Source: Dichetophora obliterata
Lineage: Eukaryota > Arthropoda > Insecta > Diptera > Sciomyzidae
Assembly (NCBI GenBank): GCA_963920525.1
Contig: OY986436.1
Coordinates: 27,851,318-27,915,317 of the forward strand
Reading direction: 5' to 3'
Length of the DNA: 64,000 bases
Position 1 is the first letter of the stretch; each line of letters starts with the position of its first letter. This document shows, one piece after another, positions 33,691 to 44,884 of the stretch. A program made the position numbers and the translations under genes. Under the pieces are notes generated by a model. It was not told the DNA's origin. It did no database searches and was given only the letters and a program-made list of their open reading frames with translations.

Positions 33691-35364
33691 GTATAGTTAA
33701 TTGAATTCAATATATTATAGTTCATTGAATTCAATGTATAGTTCATTGAATTCAATGTATAGTTCATTGAATTTAATGTTTATTTCATTGAATTTAATGT
33801 ATTAAGTTCATTGAATTTAATGTATTTAGTTTAGTGGATTCAATGTACAGTTCATTAAATTTGATGTATTCAGTTCATTGAATTCCATGTATATTTCATT
33901 AAATTTAATGTATTTAGTTCATTGAAATGAATGATCGATACATTAAATTCAACGAATTATTTGTTAATCCCTCTCTAAACATTTTTAAAATAAGGAAATA
34001 GTTACAATTTCAACAATATTTTTTTATTTTAAAGAGTCAATTAATATACAAATTTTCGAAAATTTTTAAAGCACACATCTACGGCTCTAATAAAACTAGC
34101 AAATTGAAATTTTACACCATCCATGAACACATAAAATTGGTGGAATGAGGAGAAGTTCTTCTCTCCAACAGCAAGGATTAATGGTTGAATATTTTCGCCT
34201 TTAGTTTTTGAAAACTGAATATGCTCCTCGACTTCCTAGATGCTGCTTCCAACAAAAACGAATGCCTCTTGGGAACTGGTAATTGTATGCATAAGGAAAA
34301 TTTTTCTTCCAAAGTTGTCCTTACTGCATACTTTTTGAGTGGGCACCAAATACCCATGAAGGCTTCAAAGAAGTTTCATAGTAGTACTGTCTGGAAAGAT
34401 ATTAATTGAAAAAATAACTATTTATTTATTTAGCCTCGAGAAAAATTAAGCTTACCACTGTAATTAGTGAAATCTTCAATTTCTGCCAACTTTGCTGCAC
34501 AGCTTTATCTTTTATGTGGTTTTCATCCTTTAAAAATGTAAACATTTTTTGAAAATGATGGCAGCAGTCACTTAAAATGCCAGGTATATTTCCTATTATT
34601 TACTAATACTAATAGTAACTCATTATATTTAAATTTTCTTTTACATTCAAAGCACAACATTTTCTTCACTTTTAATTTAATTTATTATCACCTTTTATCT
34701 AAAATTTACACACACAATTACCACACGTCTTCACAACTTCGCGTTTCACTTCAAACAAAATTAGGCAGGGAATAAATTAGTATGCATTGAGTTTAATGAA
34801 CACTATACATTGAATTTAATGAACGTTGCATTGAATTTAATAAACTACACATTGAATTCAATGAACTCTACATTGAATTTAATGAATTATACATTGAATT
34901 TAATGAACTATACATTGAATTTAATGAAGTATACATTGAAATCAATAAACAATACATTGAATTCATTGAATTATACATTAAATTCAATGAACTATGCATT
35001 AAATTCAATGAACTATACATTGAATTCAATGACCTATACATTGAATTTAATGAACTATACATTGCATTTAATGACCTAAACATTGAATTCAATGAACTGT
35101 TCATTAAAAATTAATGCCTGGTTCGTTAAAATTTGATTTACAACTGGAATCAATGTAATTTTCATTGAAATCAATGAAAAGTCCATTAAAATATTGAAAA
35201 CAAATCATTGATATTTATTTAGACATTTTTGACTATAACTTCATTGATTTCAATGAACAGTACGTTAAAAGCTATGAGCAATTCATTAAAATTCAATGAT
35301 TGTTTCATTAAAATCAATGAATTAATTTTAACGTATGCTGTTCATTAAATTTGTTTTTTCTGTG
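32720..35364. mobile_element. TIR element with terminal arrays of CATTGAATTCAATG palindromes
   Basis: Flanked by TA on both sides (32718-32719; 35365-35366) with weak inverted termini CACTGAACCAAAAA and, complemented, CACAGAAAAAAC. Left (32730-33960) and right (34780-35350) ends consist of a roughly 21-bp unit centred on the palindrome CATTGAATTCAATG plus TATAG-type spacers, the right array in inverted orientation. A unique core at 33970-34760 carries a decayed spliced coding piece on the minus strand. A 520-bp duplication (from about 32629) includes the end of the LINE and the left array. The superfamily is unknown to me. Confidence 0.7.
33971..34500 (-). pseudogene. Core coding fragment of the palindromic-array element
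   Basis: On the minus strand an open stretch reads EVEEHIQFSKTKGEN, IQPLILAVGEKNFSSF, HQFYVFMDGVKFQFASF and IRAVDVCFK (about 34235-34070). Upstream, ENHIKDKAVQQSWQKLKISL (about 34520-34460) ends near a GTAAGC donor at about 34455, and a pyrimidine/AG acceptor (TTTCCAG) lies at about 34392, giving a 62-base intron of normal fly size, then ETSLKPSWVFGAHSK. The PL.LAVG...IRA.D.CFK pattern resembles uncharacterised transposon-linked insect proteins. Stops and frameshifts are present. Function unknown. Confidence 0.5.
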
Positions 35365-35366
35365 TA

Positions 35367-38300
35367 GCAGGATTTTGTTTGTATTGAAATCGGATTTGGA
35401 TGCTGGAAAAAACGCTGCTAAAACAATTTTTTCTTCGACCTCTTAATTTATGATTTTGAGTTAAATTTGGACTCAAGGTCACTTTTTGAATAAAAACAAT
35501 CTTATATTTGTTTTTTAGTCTTGGTTTCATTGCGTCAAATATTTTGAACTCCGTAGAAACATGTTTTTTTGCTTTCTTAGATATCTAAGGCAATATCTGT
35601 TAATTTTGTTTCACTGTGACGTCTGCCAAAATTGCTAAATGTTAAACATTATGTCTAATGTTTAATATTGTCCCTGATGATGAACTCCAGTGGAGTTTGA
35701 AATATTGGACGCAATTAAACCAAGACCAAAAACAAACATAAGATTTTTTTACATTCAAAAAGTGACCTTCAGCCTGAATAAAACTCTTAATCATTTTTTG
35801 GTTTTAGGAAAGGCTTTTGCTATATAAACTTAAAACTGGAACAACACAATATTTTTGCCTCTTTGCATTTTTTTATGAATAAAAAAACCATTGCGGAAAA
35901 TTTTTATGTATTTTTTTTTGCTAAAATTAAGTTAAATTTTTCTAAAAGACATATCTTAACTTGTTTTCATTATTAAACCACTTCCGTTTTTTTTTAATTT
36001 TGGCCAGCCTTTTTTTAATTTTAGACCTGTGTGCGACGCCACTGATGCTGAAGTTGATAATAATGTCCTTTCCTACGGTTTCATTGTTACTATTGGCTAT
36101 TTTTTTCTCATCCTGCCCAATATTTGCTCACATTATTTTGCATTCCTTCGTGTTTAAGTACGATTCTCTTCGATGCCTCCATCAATTTTCTTTTTCTAAC
36201 TACTACCCTTTTCTTCTACTATTCGTTAGCACCAACATTTTTCTTAACATGCTTTATTGCCTTGATAGACTTCGGATGTGATGGTGAATATGCTAGTTTA
36301 GCCTTAAACCAGTACGTGAACCGTACTCACTCCACTTTTTGTCGCACTTCCTCGATGAAGACTTCGTCAATAGACTTCAACTCAATTCAATTCGCCACAC
36401 TTTGGCAGTGTTGGTTCTTTTTTTTTGTCCTTTACTTTGGGTAGCTTGTTGTTGTTGTTGTAGTCGTTGTTGTTCGCGCTATTGTTGTCGTTGTCGCTTC
36501 GGGGTCATGATTTTCTATAAAATTCATATTTTATAGCCTCATCCAGCGTCATTTCAACAAACCGGAAGTGCTTGTTTGCACAAGTGTATGTTTGTGTGTG
36601 TCACACTGAATGTGTTAAATTTATGTTTCCATTGTTGTGCGAATATATATAATGTGCAAAAATATATAATCTATTTTCTTCCAACTTTTTTTTCCCCCTT
36701 TTTGGTTTTTTTTTGTTTCTCTTTATATTTTGTCTTTTGAAACTCTACTCCGTTTCGTCATTTTTCCCTATTTTTGTGCTTTTAAAATGTCTTTTGTCAT
36801 TTTTCTAGTTTATTGCATTTAGCTGCTAACACAAAAATGCATCAACCACACTTTTCTTTCTTGCTTCCATGTTATGCCGCAAGTTTTTTCTGTCTTTTTT
36901 TTCTTTGTTTTTTTTGTAGCTTGAGTAGTTATGCTCTTAGTTGTTGTTGTTGCTAAGATATTTCGTTTGTTGCGGTTTTCCTTTTGGGCTGAAAAATGAG
37001 ACATGTTTTTGTTTAGGTTTTTCATAGACATGAATTGCAATTTTGTTGAGAGTAATTTTCAAGTAGTTCATTTCTATTAGTTCACTTTTAAGGACTCCTT
37101 CCTCCTCGCTGTCTGACAAGCAATTTTATGTCAGTATAATCATTTTAATAATATTAACTTGGAGAGCACAAGCATGATTCTAATGCACAGACGTCAAAAT
37201 GGTTTCTGAAAGTTGTTGCTTTTGTTATATTGTAGTTGATTTTGGTTTGCAAAAAAGTTAAAAAATTTAAAGTTTAAAGAGTTGAGGAGAATTTAGATGA
37301 AATACTTTAATCTAGTACAATTTATCCATAGTTTTAACAGTTTTTCAGGTTATATGCTTATAAATATTTGTTGTTCGTTGTGGAATCATTAATTTTCGAA
37401 CTCTACACGTTAAATTTAAAAAAAAAATATCTTATATCCCCAAAATTTTGTTTAATTTATATGATTTTATATGTGAGTTTCATTTCATTTTAAGGAACTT
37501 GATTTGAAAGCTTAAAGAAATTATTAAAAAATTGAATTTTCATAAAAGGTCAAAATTTTTGAACTAAATTTTGTTGATTTTGATGCGATATTATTTTAAA
37601 GTTTACCATGTCGTATGAGTGTCATCTAAATTCAAATTGAAACTCAAAAGAAACGGCATTTTTTCATATAAAATCAAATGAAAATCAAAAAGTTTCGGAT
37701 AAGGAATATAATTTTATCTGAAGACTTAAATTTTTTTGTGATCTTATATGATTTTAAATTAAATTCTTTAAATAAAGAGGCACGCAAACGTAACGGTAAA
37801 CTTCTTTAATGTAAATGAATTTTTTAACAAAATTTAAAGGAAAATAAATAGACCGTACTTATATTTTCCCGACGAAATTTGTGCTTTGAATTTTACGTAG
37901 AATTCTTTCAAAATATAAAAATTTCAACGAAATAAAGAAAACAAAAATATTTTATTATTGAAACATATTTAGCTACTCAAGAAAGCAAAGGACTTATTAG
38001 TATGAATGCATTAAATGACAAGTGTTCCCATAAAATATGATAATACTTTGATGCAACGGATGGTACAAAGTTGCTGCTCATGTATATTAAAATCAAAATG
38101 AATGCTAAATATAGTACGCTGCGTTCTCAACATAAACGTAATTACTTTGACGTGACAACGTATCTATATCCTTGTCGTAGTTACTGTGCAAATTTATTAT
38201 ATTAATGCTTGGAGAACTCTGCGAAGTCCTTGTAAGCAGATTCTAGTTCATCTCCTAGCCTTTTTTAATTCTTATTCTTTAAAGGTCCTGGTTCTACTCC

Positions 38301-38392
38301 TTGGCTTAACACCTGTTATAATTCTAGTTCAAGTCCTTATATTCCATGCGTAGTAAAAAATACCAGCAAAAAACAAGTCGAAAATAGTAGTA
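35367..38392. other. Three-kilobase gene-free stretch
   Basis: AT-rich. TTGTTG/GTCGTTG trinucleotide runs at about 36445-36505 and 36935-36955; T-rich low complexity at about 36670-36730. The frames here (100 residues or fewer) are hydrophobic products of T-rich sequence and match nothing I know. The end, 38340-38392, is a degenerate piece of the AGTAGTAGAAAT repeat that resumes at 39760. Confidence 0.5.
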
Positions 38393-39682
38393 AAGGGTGG
38401 TTAAATTTTAAGGGCCGATGTTGATTTTGAATAAAACATAAATTATTTAAAAAATTATTGTCATTTATTTTTATTATGATAATATTTGTATAGTTCAATT
38501 ATGTATAGAACAAAATATTGGCCAAATAGCAAGCCTCCTCGGCCACCTCGGCGGCAAATCTCTATCCGGTGGTCCAAATTTTCGATGACGCTGAGGCATA
38601 ATTGAGGTTCTATGACGTTAATGTGCCGAATTATCTTATCCTTTAGCTCTTGAATTGTTGCTGGCTTATCGACGTACACCTTTTCTTTCAAATAACTCCA
38701 AAGAAAGAAGTCCAACGGTGTCAAATCACATGATCTTGGCGGCCAATTGACATCGCCACCACGTGAGATAACACGGCCACTGAATTTGTCGCGCAAAAGA
38801 GCGGTTGTTTCGTCAGCTGTGTGGCAAGTGGCACCGTCCTGTTGAAACCACATATCTTTCACATCCATATCCTTCAATTCGGGCCATAAAAAGTTCGTTA
38901 TCATCTCACGATAGCGAACACCATTCACAGTAACTGCCTGACCGGCCTCATTTTGAAAAAAATACGGCCCGATGATGCCGCCAGCCCATAAACCGCACCA
39001 AACAGTCACTCTTTTTGGTTGCATTGGTTTTTTGACAATCACTCTTGGATTATCACTCGCCCAAATACGGCAATTCTGCTTATTGACGAATCCACTGAGG
39101 TGAAAATGTGCCTGAGGTGAAAATGTGCCTGAAGATGATTTTCTTCGAAAATTGATCATCCACTGTTGCCATTTCATGCCACCATTCTGACCATTGACGA
39201 GGCTTGAAATGGTCAAGAGGCTTTAGTTCTTGAGTCAATTGCACCTTGTGCGTGAGAGCGACGAGCGTGAGAGGTGCAATTGTTGGGCACGACGTCGAGT
39301 TGAGGTGGACGGCTCTTCAGCCACACTATCGCGAACAGCAGCAATATTTTCTGCAGTTTGAGCTGTACGAGCATGCACTGGTATTTTCACATCTTCTACA
39401 GACCCGGTTTGCTCAAATTTTTGCACGATTTTTCCGATTGTACGCACATTTGGACGATTAAATTGACCGAAAAATCACGAAGTGCACGATATGCATTTTG
39501 ATTTGAACGTCCATTTTCATAATAAGCCTGAATAAATTTTACGCTTTGCTCGATTGTATATCTTTCAAAGGTTCAAATTGACTTAATCTCAAATTGAGAA
39601 ATGTCAAAAGAAATGCAGAAAAAAACTTGACGTTTAGGTGTGGTTCAAATTCAACATCAGCCCTTAAAATTTAACCACCCTT
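38393..39682 (-). mobile_element. DD41D (rosa-type) mariner fossil, 1290 bp
   Basis: Inverted termini AAGGGTGGTTAAATTTTAAG at 38393 and its complement ending at 39682, extending with one gap through GATGTTGA. A TA precedes the left end, but the right flank reads GTTA, so the target duplication is not preserved. Size is normal for the superfamily. It lies within a degenerate AGTAGTAG-type tandem repeat. Transposase defective. Confidence 0.88.
38461..39447 (-). pseudogene. Rosa-type mariner transposase pseudogene
   Basis: N-terminal helix-turn-helix block at 39447-39240: IGKIVQKFEQTGSVEDVKIP, RTAQTAENIAAVRDSVAEEP, RRRAQQLHLSRSSLSR. After a frameshift near 39225 the catalytic domain runs to 38461: GFVNKQNCRIWASDNPR, KRVTVWCGLWAGGIIGPYFF, MWFQQDGATCHTADETT (second Asp), VNWPPRSCDLTPLDFFLWSY (third Asp in PLDFF). 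I count 41 residues between these two, the DD41D spacing of rosa. The first Asp is gone: where SDEAHFHLSG is expected the sequence reads SPQAHFHLSG because the unit GCACATTTTCACCTCAG is tandemly repeated over the motif (about 39100-39135). Confidence 0.88.
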
Positions 39683-39759
39683 GTTAAATTAAAACCAAAT
39701 TAAACCAAATTAAACCAATTAATTAAAATTAAAATTAAACCAATGTTTACAAATAGTAA

Positions 39760-40970
39760 AAGAAAGTAGTAGTAAAAATAGCAGTAGAAAAAATTGGTAT
39801 TTACAGCAGTAAAATGAGCAGTAAAAAAATAGTAGTAGAAATAGAACTGCGTTTATGTCGAAATCCTCATCCAAAAACTTGTCCTTATTCTTGCTCAAGT
39901 GCTTTTATTTCATACCAAGCAAAAAATACTAGTAGAAAAATAAGTTTAAAGTAGTAGTAGTTTAAATATTAGTAGAAAGTGAAAAAATTGTATTTATAGT
40001 AAAATAGAATAGTAGAAAATTTAAGTGAAAAAGCAGTAGAAAATAGTGGAAGAAATAAAAGTGAAAAATAAATAGTATAAGGTAATAGTAGTATTAATAA
40101 AGATATCATACTAAACCCTTCATCTAATATCATCGTATCATACCATAAAAATTTTATTATTCCAAACGTAGTAAAAAAATAGTAGTAGAAATAAAAATAG
40201 AAAATAAAAGTAGAAATTGAAGTAAGTATAAAGGTTAAATTAGTAACAGGGAAAGTAGCAAAAAATAAATAGTATAAGGAAATAGTAGTATTAATAAAGA
40301 TATCATATTAAACTCTTCATCCAATATCATCGTATCACACCATAAAAATGTCATTATTCCATACGTAGTAAAAAATAGTAGTAGAAATAAAAGTAGAAAA
40401 TAGAAGTAGAAATTTAAGTAAGTATAAAGGTTAAATAAGTAACAGGGAAAGTAGTAAAAAATAAATAGTAAAAGGAAATAGTAGTATTAATAAAGATATT
40501 ATACTAAACTCTTCATCCAATATCATCGTATCACACCATAAAAATTTCATTATTCCATACGTAGTAAATAATAATAGTAGAAATAAAAGTAGAAAATAGA
40601 AGTAGAAATTGAAGTAAATATAAAGGTTGAATTTGTAACAGGGAAAGTAGTAAAAAATAAATAGTATAAGGAAATAGTAGTATTAATAAAGATATCATAC
40701 TAAACTCTTCACACCATAAAAATTTCATTATTCCATACGTAGTAAAAAATAGTAGTAGAAATAAAAGTAGAAAATAGAAGTAGAAATTGAAGTGAATATA
40801 AAGGTTGAATTAGTAACAGGGAAAGACCAGATAAAAGTAGCAAAAAATATAAGTACTAATAGTAAAAGGTATATAAGATTCGAAAAAATATATAAAAGGT
40901 AGTAGAAATGGAACTAAGAATAGCAGTAAAAGTAGTGAAAAAATTTACTATGAGTAATCTTATATATTAA
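39760..40970. repeat. Degenerate tandem array, unit about 196 bp
   Basis: Repeats of AGTAGTAGAAATAAAAGTAG, AAGGTTAAAT.AGTAACAGGG and AATATCATCGTATCACACC. The landmark CCATACGTAGTAAA recurs at about 40162, 40358, 40555 and 40733, spacing 196, 197 and 178 (the last short by an 18-bp loss). More decayed units extend left to 38340, interrupted by the rosa element. No coding capacity. Confidence 0.8.
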
Positions 40971-40974
40971 TAGG

Positions 40975-42720
40975 CAAACATCGAATGTAGTCGTACACTT
41001 TTTCGATATTAATTTTAGAATAAGGACAAAGAAACTTATACCATTCGAAAGGTACTGTGCCCTACATGTGCAGAATCATATTAGATTTTTAATTTATGAC
41101 CTCTGACCCGAAATATTAACGTTGAAAGTTTGTATTATTTTTAGTAAGAAATCTCAGGGCTAGGAAGAGGTAGAATGGTAAATGAGATATCAAATGAAAG
41201 ATCCGGCTGCACAGTATGGTTACATTTTAGATTGGCGACCTTCGACCTAAAACATATAAGCGTAAAAAGAGCATTTATTAAATAAAAGCTAAGCTGTAAC
41301 AGATGGAAGAATATAATGTACGAGAAAATTTTAGACATTGATAAGGTGTTAGACATTGATAAATATCTCCGACATTTTGCGCCATCACTTACGGATACCC
41401 TTCAATAGCATTTTTTTATGTTAAAAAAGTGAATATATATTGTGATGGTGAAATTTCTTACAAATAGCAAATTATAAAAAATTTCCGTTATTTTGACATG
41501 AAAATTATTGTGATAGCTCGAAGACTATAGATGTTTTCAGTACAACGTATTTTTGTATGAAACGACGTTGGTTCAGAAATATAACGGTATACGAAAGCTT
41601 TTTTGGTAATATATTTTTTTGATAATATGTTAAAAAAATTCTTGTTATAATGACATCAAAACTATTGAAATGTCTCAAAAAATGTAGATTTTCTCAGTAC
41701 AACGTATTTCCTTGAAGCAGGGTCATCGCCTCAGAATGAGAAAAAAAGATTGAAATTTCAAGTTTTGATTTTGCAAGCAAATATCTTGGTCATTTTTCAA
41801 TCGATTTTCATCAAATTTTCTTTGGCTAAAAGTCCAATTAATTGACTTTGGAGAAACTTTGGATAATTTACCGTTATCTCACCAATTCAATGTTTTATAT
41901 GGTTTTAAAAAGACCTCTAAAATATTCAGTTTTTTTTCAAAAATAGGCCAAACGTTTTTGTTGTTGTAATTTTGTTTTCTTATAAAATTTTCTTTTTTCA
42001 CACTCTTTCATATGACATATCATTTATTAGCAAAAATTGCTTCATTTTGACACATAATGCAAAAAACAGTTTCTATCATCAAAAATCATGAGTACCCCCC
42101 TATGATTTTTTTGAAGAAAAATTAAATTTTTCAAAATGTTTTTATATTTTCTACAAAGTTCTACAGCTTAAAAAATAATTTTTGTGAAAAAAATTTCAAA
42201 TGTTTCAAACCACTCCAAAGTTATATGCACAAATCTATGTTTTAAGCCAATTCGTTATATATAAAAATAGGCGTAGGAGAAACAGTTCTTCCGTTTTCTG
42301 AACCGATTTTGATAATTTTTTAAATAAATAAGAGTAGGCAGAAGAAGTTCACCGAATAGTTATGTGACCCTTGACTTGAAATATGAGCATTCAAAGAATA
42401 TTTCTGTAGTAAAACCTAAACTATAAGAAATGGAAGAGCATGGCGTAGGAGGAAATTTAAGATATTAATACAATGTAGAAAAAACATTTTTTACTATCTC
42501 TTGTGGAAACCCTTCAATAAGCATTTTTATAATAAATTTTTTATTTTGCAAATAGTAAATTCTGATATTTTGATATAAAAGTTATGACGAAATCTCGAAA
42601 ACTGTTGCTTTCTCTCGAAACTTAAGATTTTCTTAGTACCAAACATTTTCTTAAGGCAAGGTCAGTGCCTCAGAATGAGAAAAGGGATTGAAATTTGAGA
42701 AAGTTGGTCGAATTTCGACC
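40975..42720. repeat. Diverged tandem duplication, period roughly 1 kb
   Basis: Segments at about 41090-41760 and 42240-42700 share a diverged order of motifs: a GTGACC/TGACCT...GAAATAT piece, a CTTCAATA.GCATTTTT piece, an ACCAAACATTTTCTTAAGGC-like piece and GCCTCAGAATGAGAAAA at about 41727 and 42668. No gene. Confidence 0.55.
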
Positions 42721-42954
42721 ACAGGTGTTACTAGTAGTAGAAAATAGCAGGACATATATTCACAGCACATTACAATATCCATAAAATTAATTGCCTTCTT
42801 ACTATAATATTAAACTTTATTGGCTTACTATCTTAACATATCATCATGACAAACTTTAGTTTCACACCATACTATATTACGTTTATTTTATACGTAGTAG
42901 AAAATAGTAGTAATTATCGAAAATAGTTATCGAATAGAAATAGTTTAAACTTGC

Positions 42955-43560
42955 TATTGTTCTTGCTCATTTGCATTTTGTTCATTTGATTTTGCTTATT
43001 TGCTTTTGCTTGTTTGTTTTTGCCCGTTTATTATTGCTCCCGCTTTTGCTTATTTACTTTTTCTGTTTGTATTTTGCTTTTGTTTATTTTTTATCTCCTG
43101 TTAATTTGCTTTTGCTTTCGCTTTTGTTTTTGATATGGCATGTGTTTCTGTTAATTAGATTTGCTTTTGCTCATTAGATTTTGTTAATTTGCCTTTGCTT
43201 ATTTGCTTTTGCTTGTCTGGTTTTGCTCCTGTACTCTTGCTCCTTTTTTTGCTCGTTTGCTTTTGCTTTATTTTTTGCTTTCGCTATTGTTTTTATTGTT
43301 GCTTTTTTTGATTATATCTTTATGCTTTTGTTTTTGCCCATTTTTTTATGCTTTTTTGTTTGCGTAAACTTACTTGCTTTTAATTTTGCGCAATTGCTTT
43401 TGTGTTTGCTTTTGCCTGTTGGTATTTGCTATGGCCCTTGAGTTTTCCTTTTTTGGCTGTTTTAGCCTTGCTTTTGCTTCTGGTAGTGTTTTTGCTTTTA
43501 TTTTATTTTTTATTTGTTTTTGCTATCGTTTTTGTTCTTGATAATTTTGCTCTTGGAAGA
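42955..43560. repeat. TTTTGC-rich degenerate microsatellite
   Basis: About 600 bp of irregular TTTGCTTTTGCT-type hexamer repeats on the plus strand with interspersed TCATTTG/TTATTTG. It yields spurious hydrophobic frames. Confidence 0.8.
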
Positions 43561-44130
43561 TCTTAATGATATTTTTATATGATAATTGCGTGAATGTAGT
43601 TATTAAAAAAAATAGCTAATTTCCTATCCAATAATTTTTACAACTCGAGATATTAAACCTTTATTTTTAATTTTGATGGAAGATCTTGATAATATTTTTA
43701 TATGATAATTGCGTGAATGTAGTTATTCAAAAAAATAGCCAATATTTTTTAAAACTCGAGATATCAACCCTTTATTTTTAATTTTGCATGGGTGGTGGGC
43801 GAAGAGCGTTGCAGATCTTGATGAAATTTTTATATGATAATGATGTGAATGTAGTTAGTTACTAAAAAAAAAATTATTTTTTTCTAATACTTTTTATAAC
43901 TTGAGTATAATTGCGCTTTTATTCTTAATTTTTTATGGGAAGTGGGTGAAGAGCATTGAAAATCTTGATGAAATTTTTATATGATAATTTTTTGTATTCA
44001 GTTAATAAAAAAAATAGTTAATTTCGTGTTTACATTTTCTACAGCTCGAGATATTGCACTTTTTTGGTTTATGTTGTATGGGAGGTGGGCGAAGGGCGTG
44101 GTCGATATTGATGAAAATTTTTATGGCGTT
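43556..44130. repeat. Tandem array, unit 120-145 bp, five diverged copies
   Basis: Repeated landmark GATCTTGAT(G)AA.ATTTTTATATGATAAT at about 43558, 43680, 43813, 43953 and, weakly, 44105, each followed by GTGAATGTAGTTA, an A run and CTCGAGATAT. A GGGCGAAGAGCG/GGGCGTGGTC box precedes later units. Confidence 0.8.
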
Positions 44131-44324
44131 TTAAATTTATGAAATTTAAATGACACATGCTAAATATCATGTACCTACGATGATTCCTTCTAGTTTTGTC
44201 CCTCATTCCATAGACCTCGTTACACTGTGTGGCGTGATGACGTCATAAATTTTTGTTTATTTTTGTCATAAACTTTTAGAATCTGCCCTTACTATCGCAT
44301 AATTTCACTTACTATATTTTCTAA

Positions 44325-44880
44325 AGTCACCGATATGGAATTCCATGCAACGCTTTTGTATTTTTGTTGCATTAAGCGGCTACCGATCCTTTTATTTATT
44401 TATTTATTTTTATTTTTTTCAGGAGAACGAACAACCAACCTTTATAGTCGTACATGTAGCTATTTTTACCGAAGCACTTCTACTCAGCGAGAAATTTTTG
44501 TTTTTCTTTTTATAACTCTTACCATAGCACATACATTCACATAGTAATAATTCCATGCAACGCTTGTTACATCTTTGATTTAGAAGTGGCTCACTCCAAG
44601 CTGTTATGACGTCATAAACTTGTTTTATTAATTTTTATGAGGAGGGCATAGAAGCAGACTTTATGGCATATTATTTTTACCCAAGCATCTCTACTCAGCA
44701 AATAATTATGCCATGCAACAATTCTTTATTTTAATATGATGTTATAATATTTTTTTAATTGATTTTATTATTGTCATAAGGTCAAAAAATTAACCTTTAC
44801 AGTCGTTTCATAACTTTTTACGTAGCTCTTATACTAAGCGAGTTATAATTGCGTGTCAAATTTTTGGAAACTACGAGGTA
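44325..44880. repeat. Tandem array, unit about 150-220 bp, four diverged copies
   Basis: Repeated blocks TTCCATGCAACGCTT (about 44340 and 44550, weaker at about 44709) and ACTTCTACTCAGCGAG-like (about 44474, 44685, 44829), with CCAACCTTTATAGTCGT and AACCTTTACAGTCGT before them. No coding capacity. Confidence 0.65.
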
Positions 44881-44884
44881 ATAC

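Noticed and set aside
32720..33960. CRISPR-like array
   Set aside because: Units are contiguous and near-palindromic with no unique spacers, and the window is eukaryotic.
33447..35104. Frames encoding MNYTLNS heptapeptide repeats on both strands
   Set aside because: The 21-bp repeat unit is a multiple of three, so any frame free of stops in one unit stays open; mirror-image peptides appear on both strands. No start context or non-repeat domain.
36124..36444. 106-residue hydrophobic proteins
   Set aside because: Composed of T-rich, low-complexity sequence; no domain, no codon bias and no conserved pattern.
42971..43441. Leu/Phe-rich membrane-like proteins
   Set aside because: Products of the TTTTGC hexamer repeats in the plus strand.
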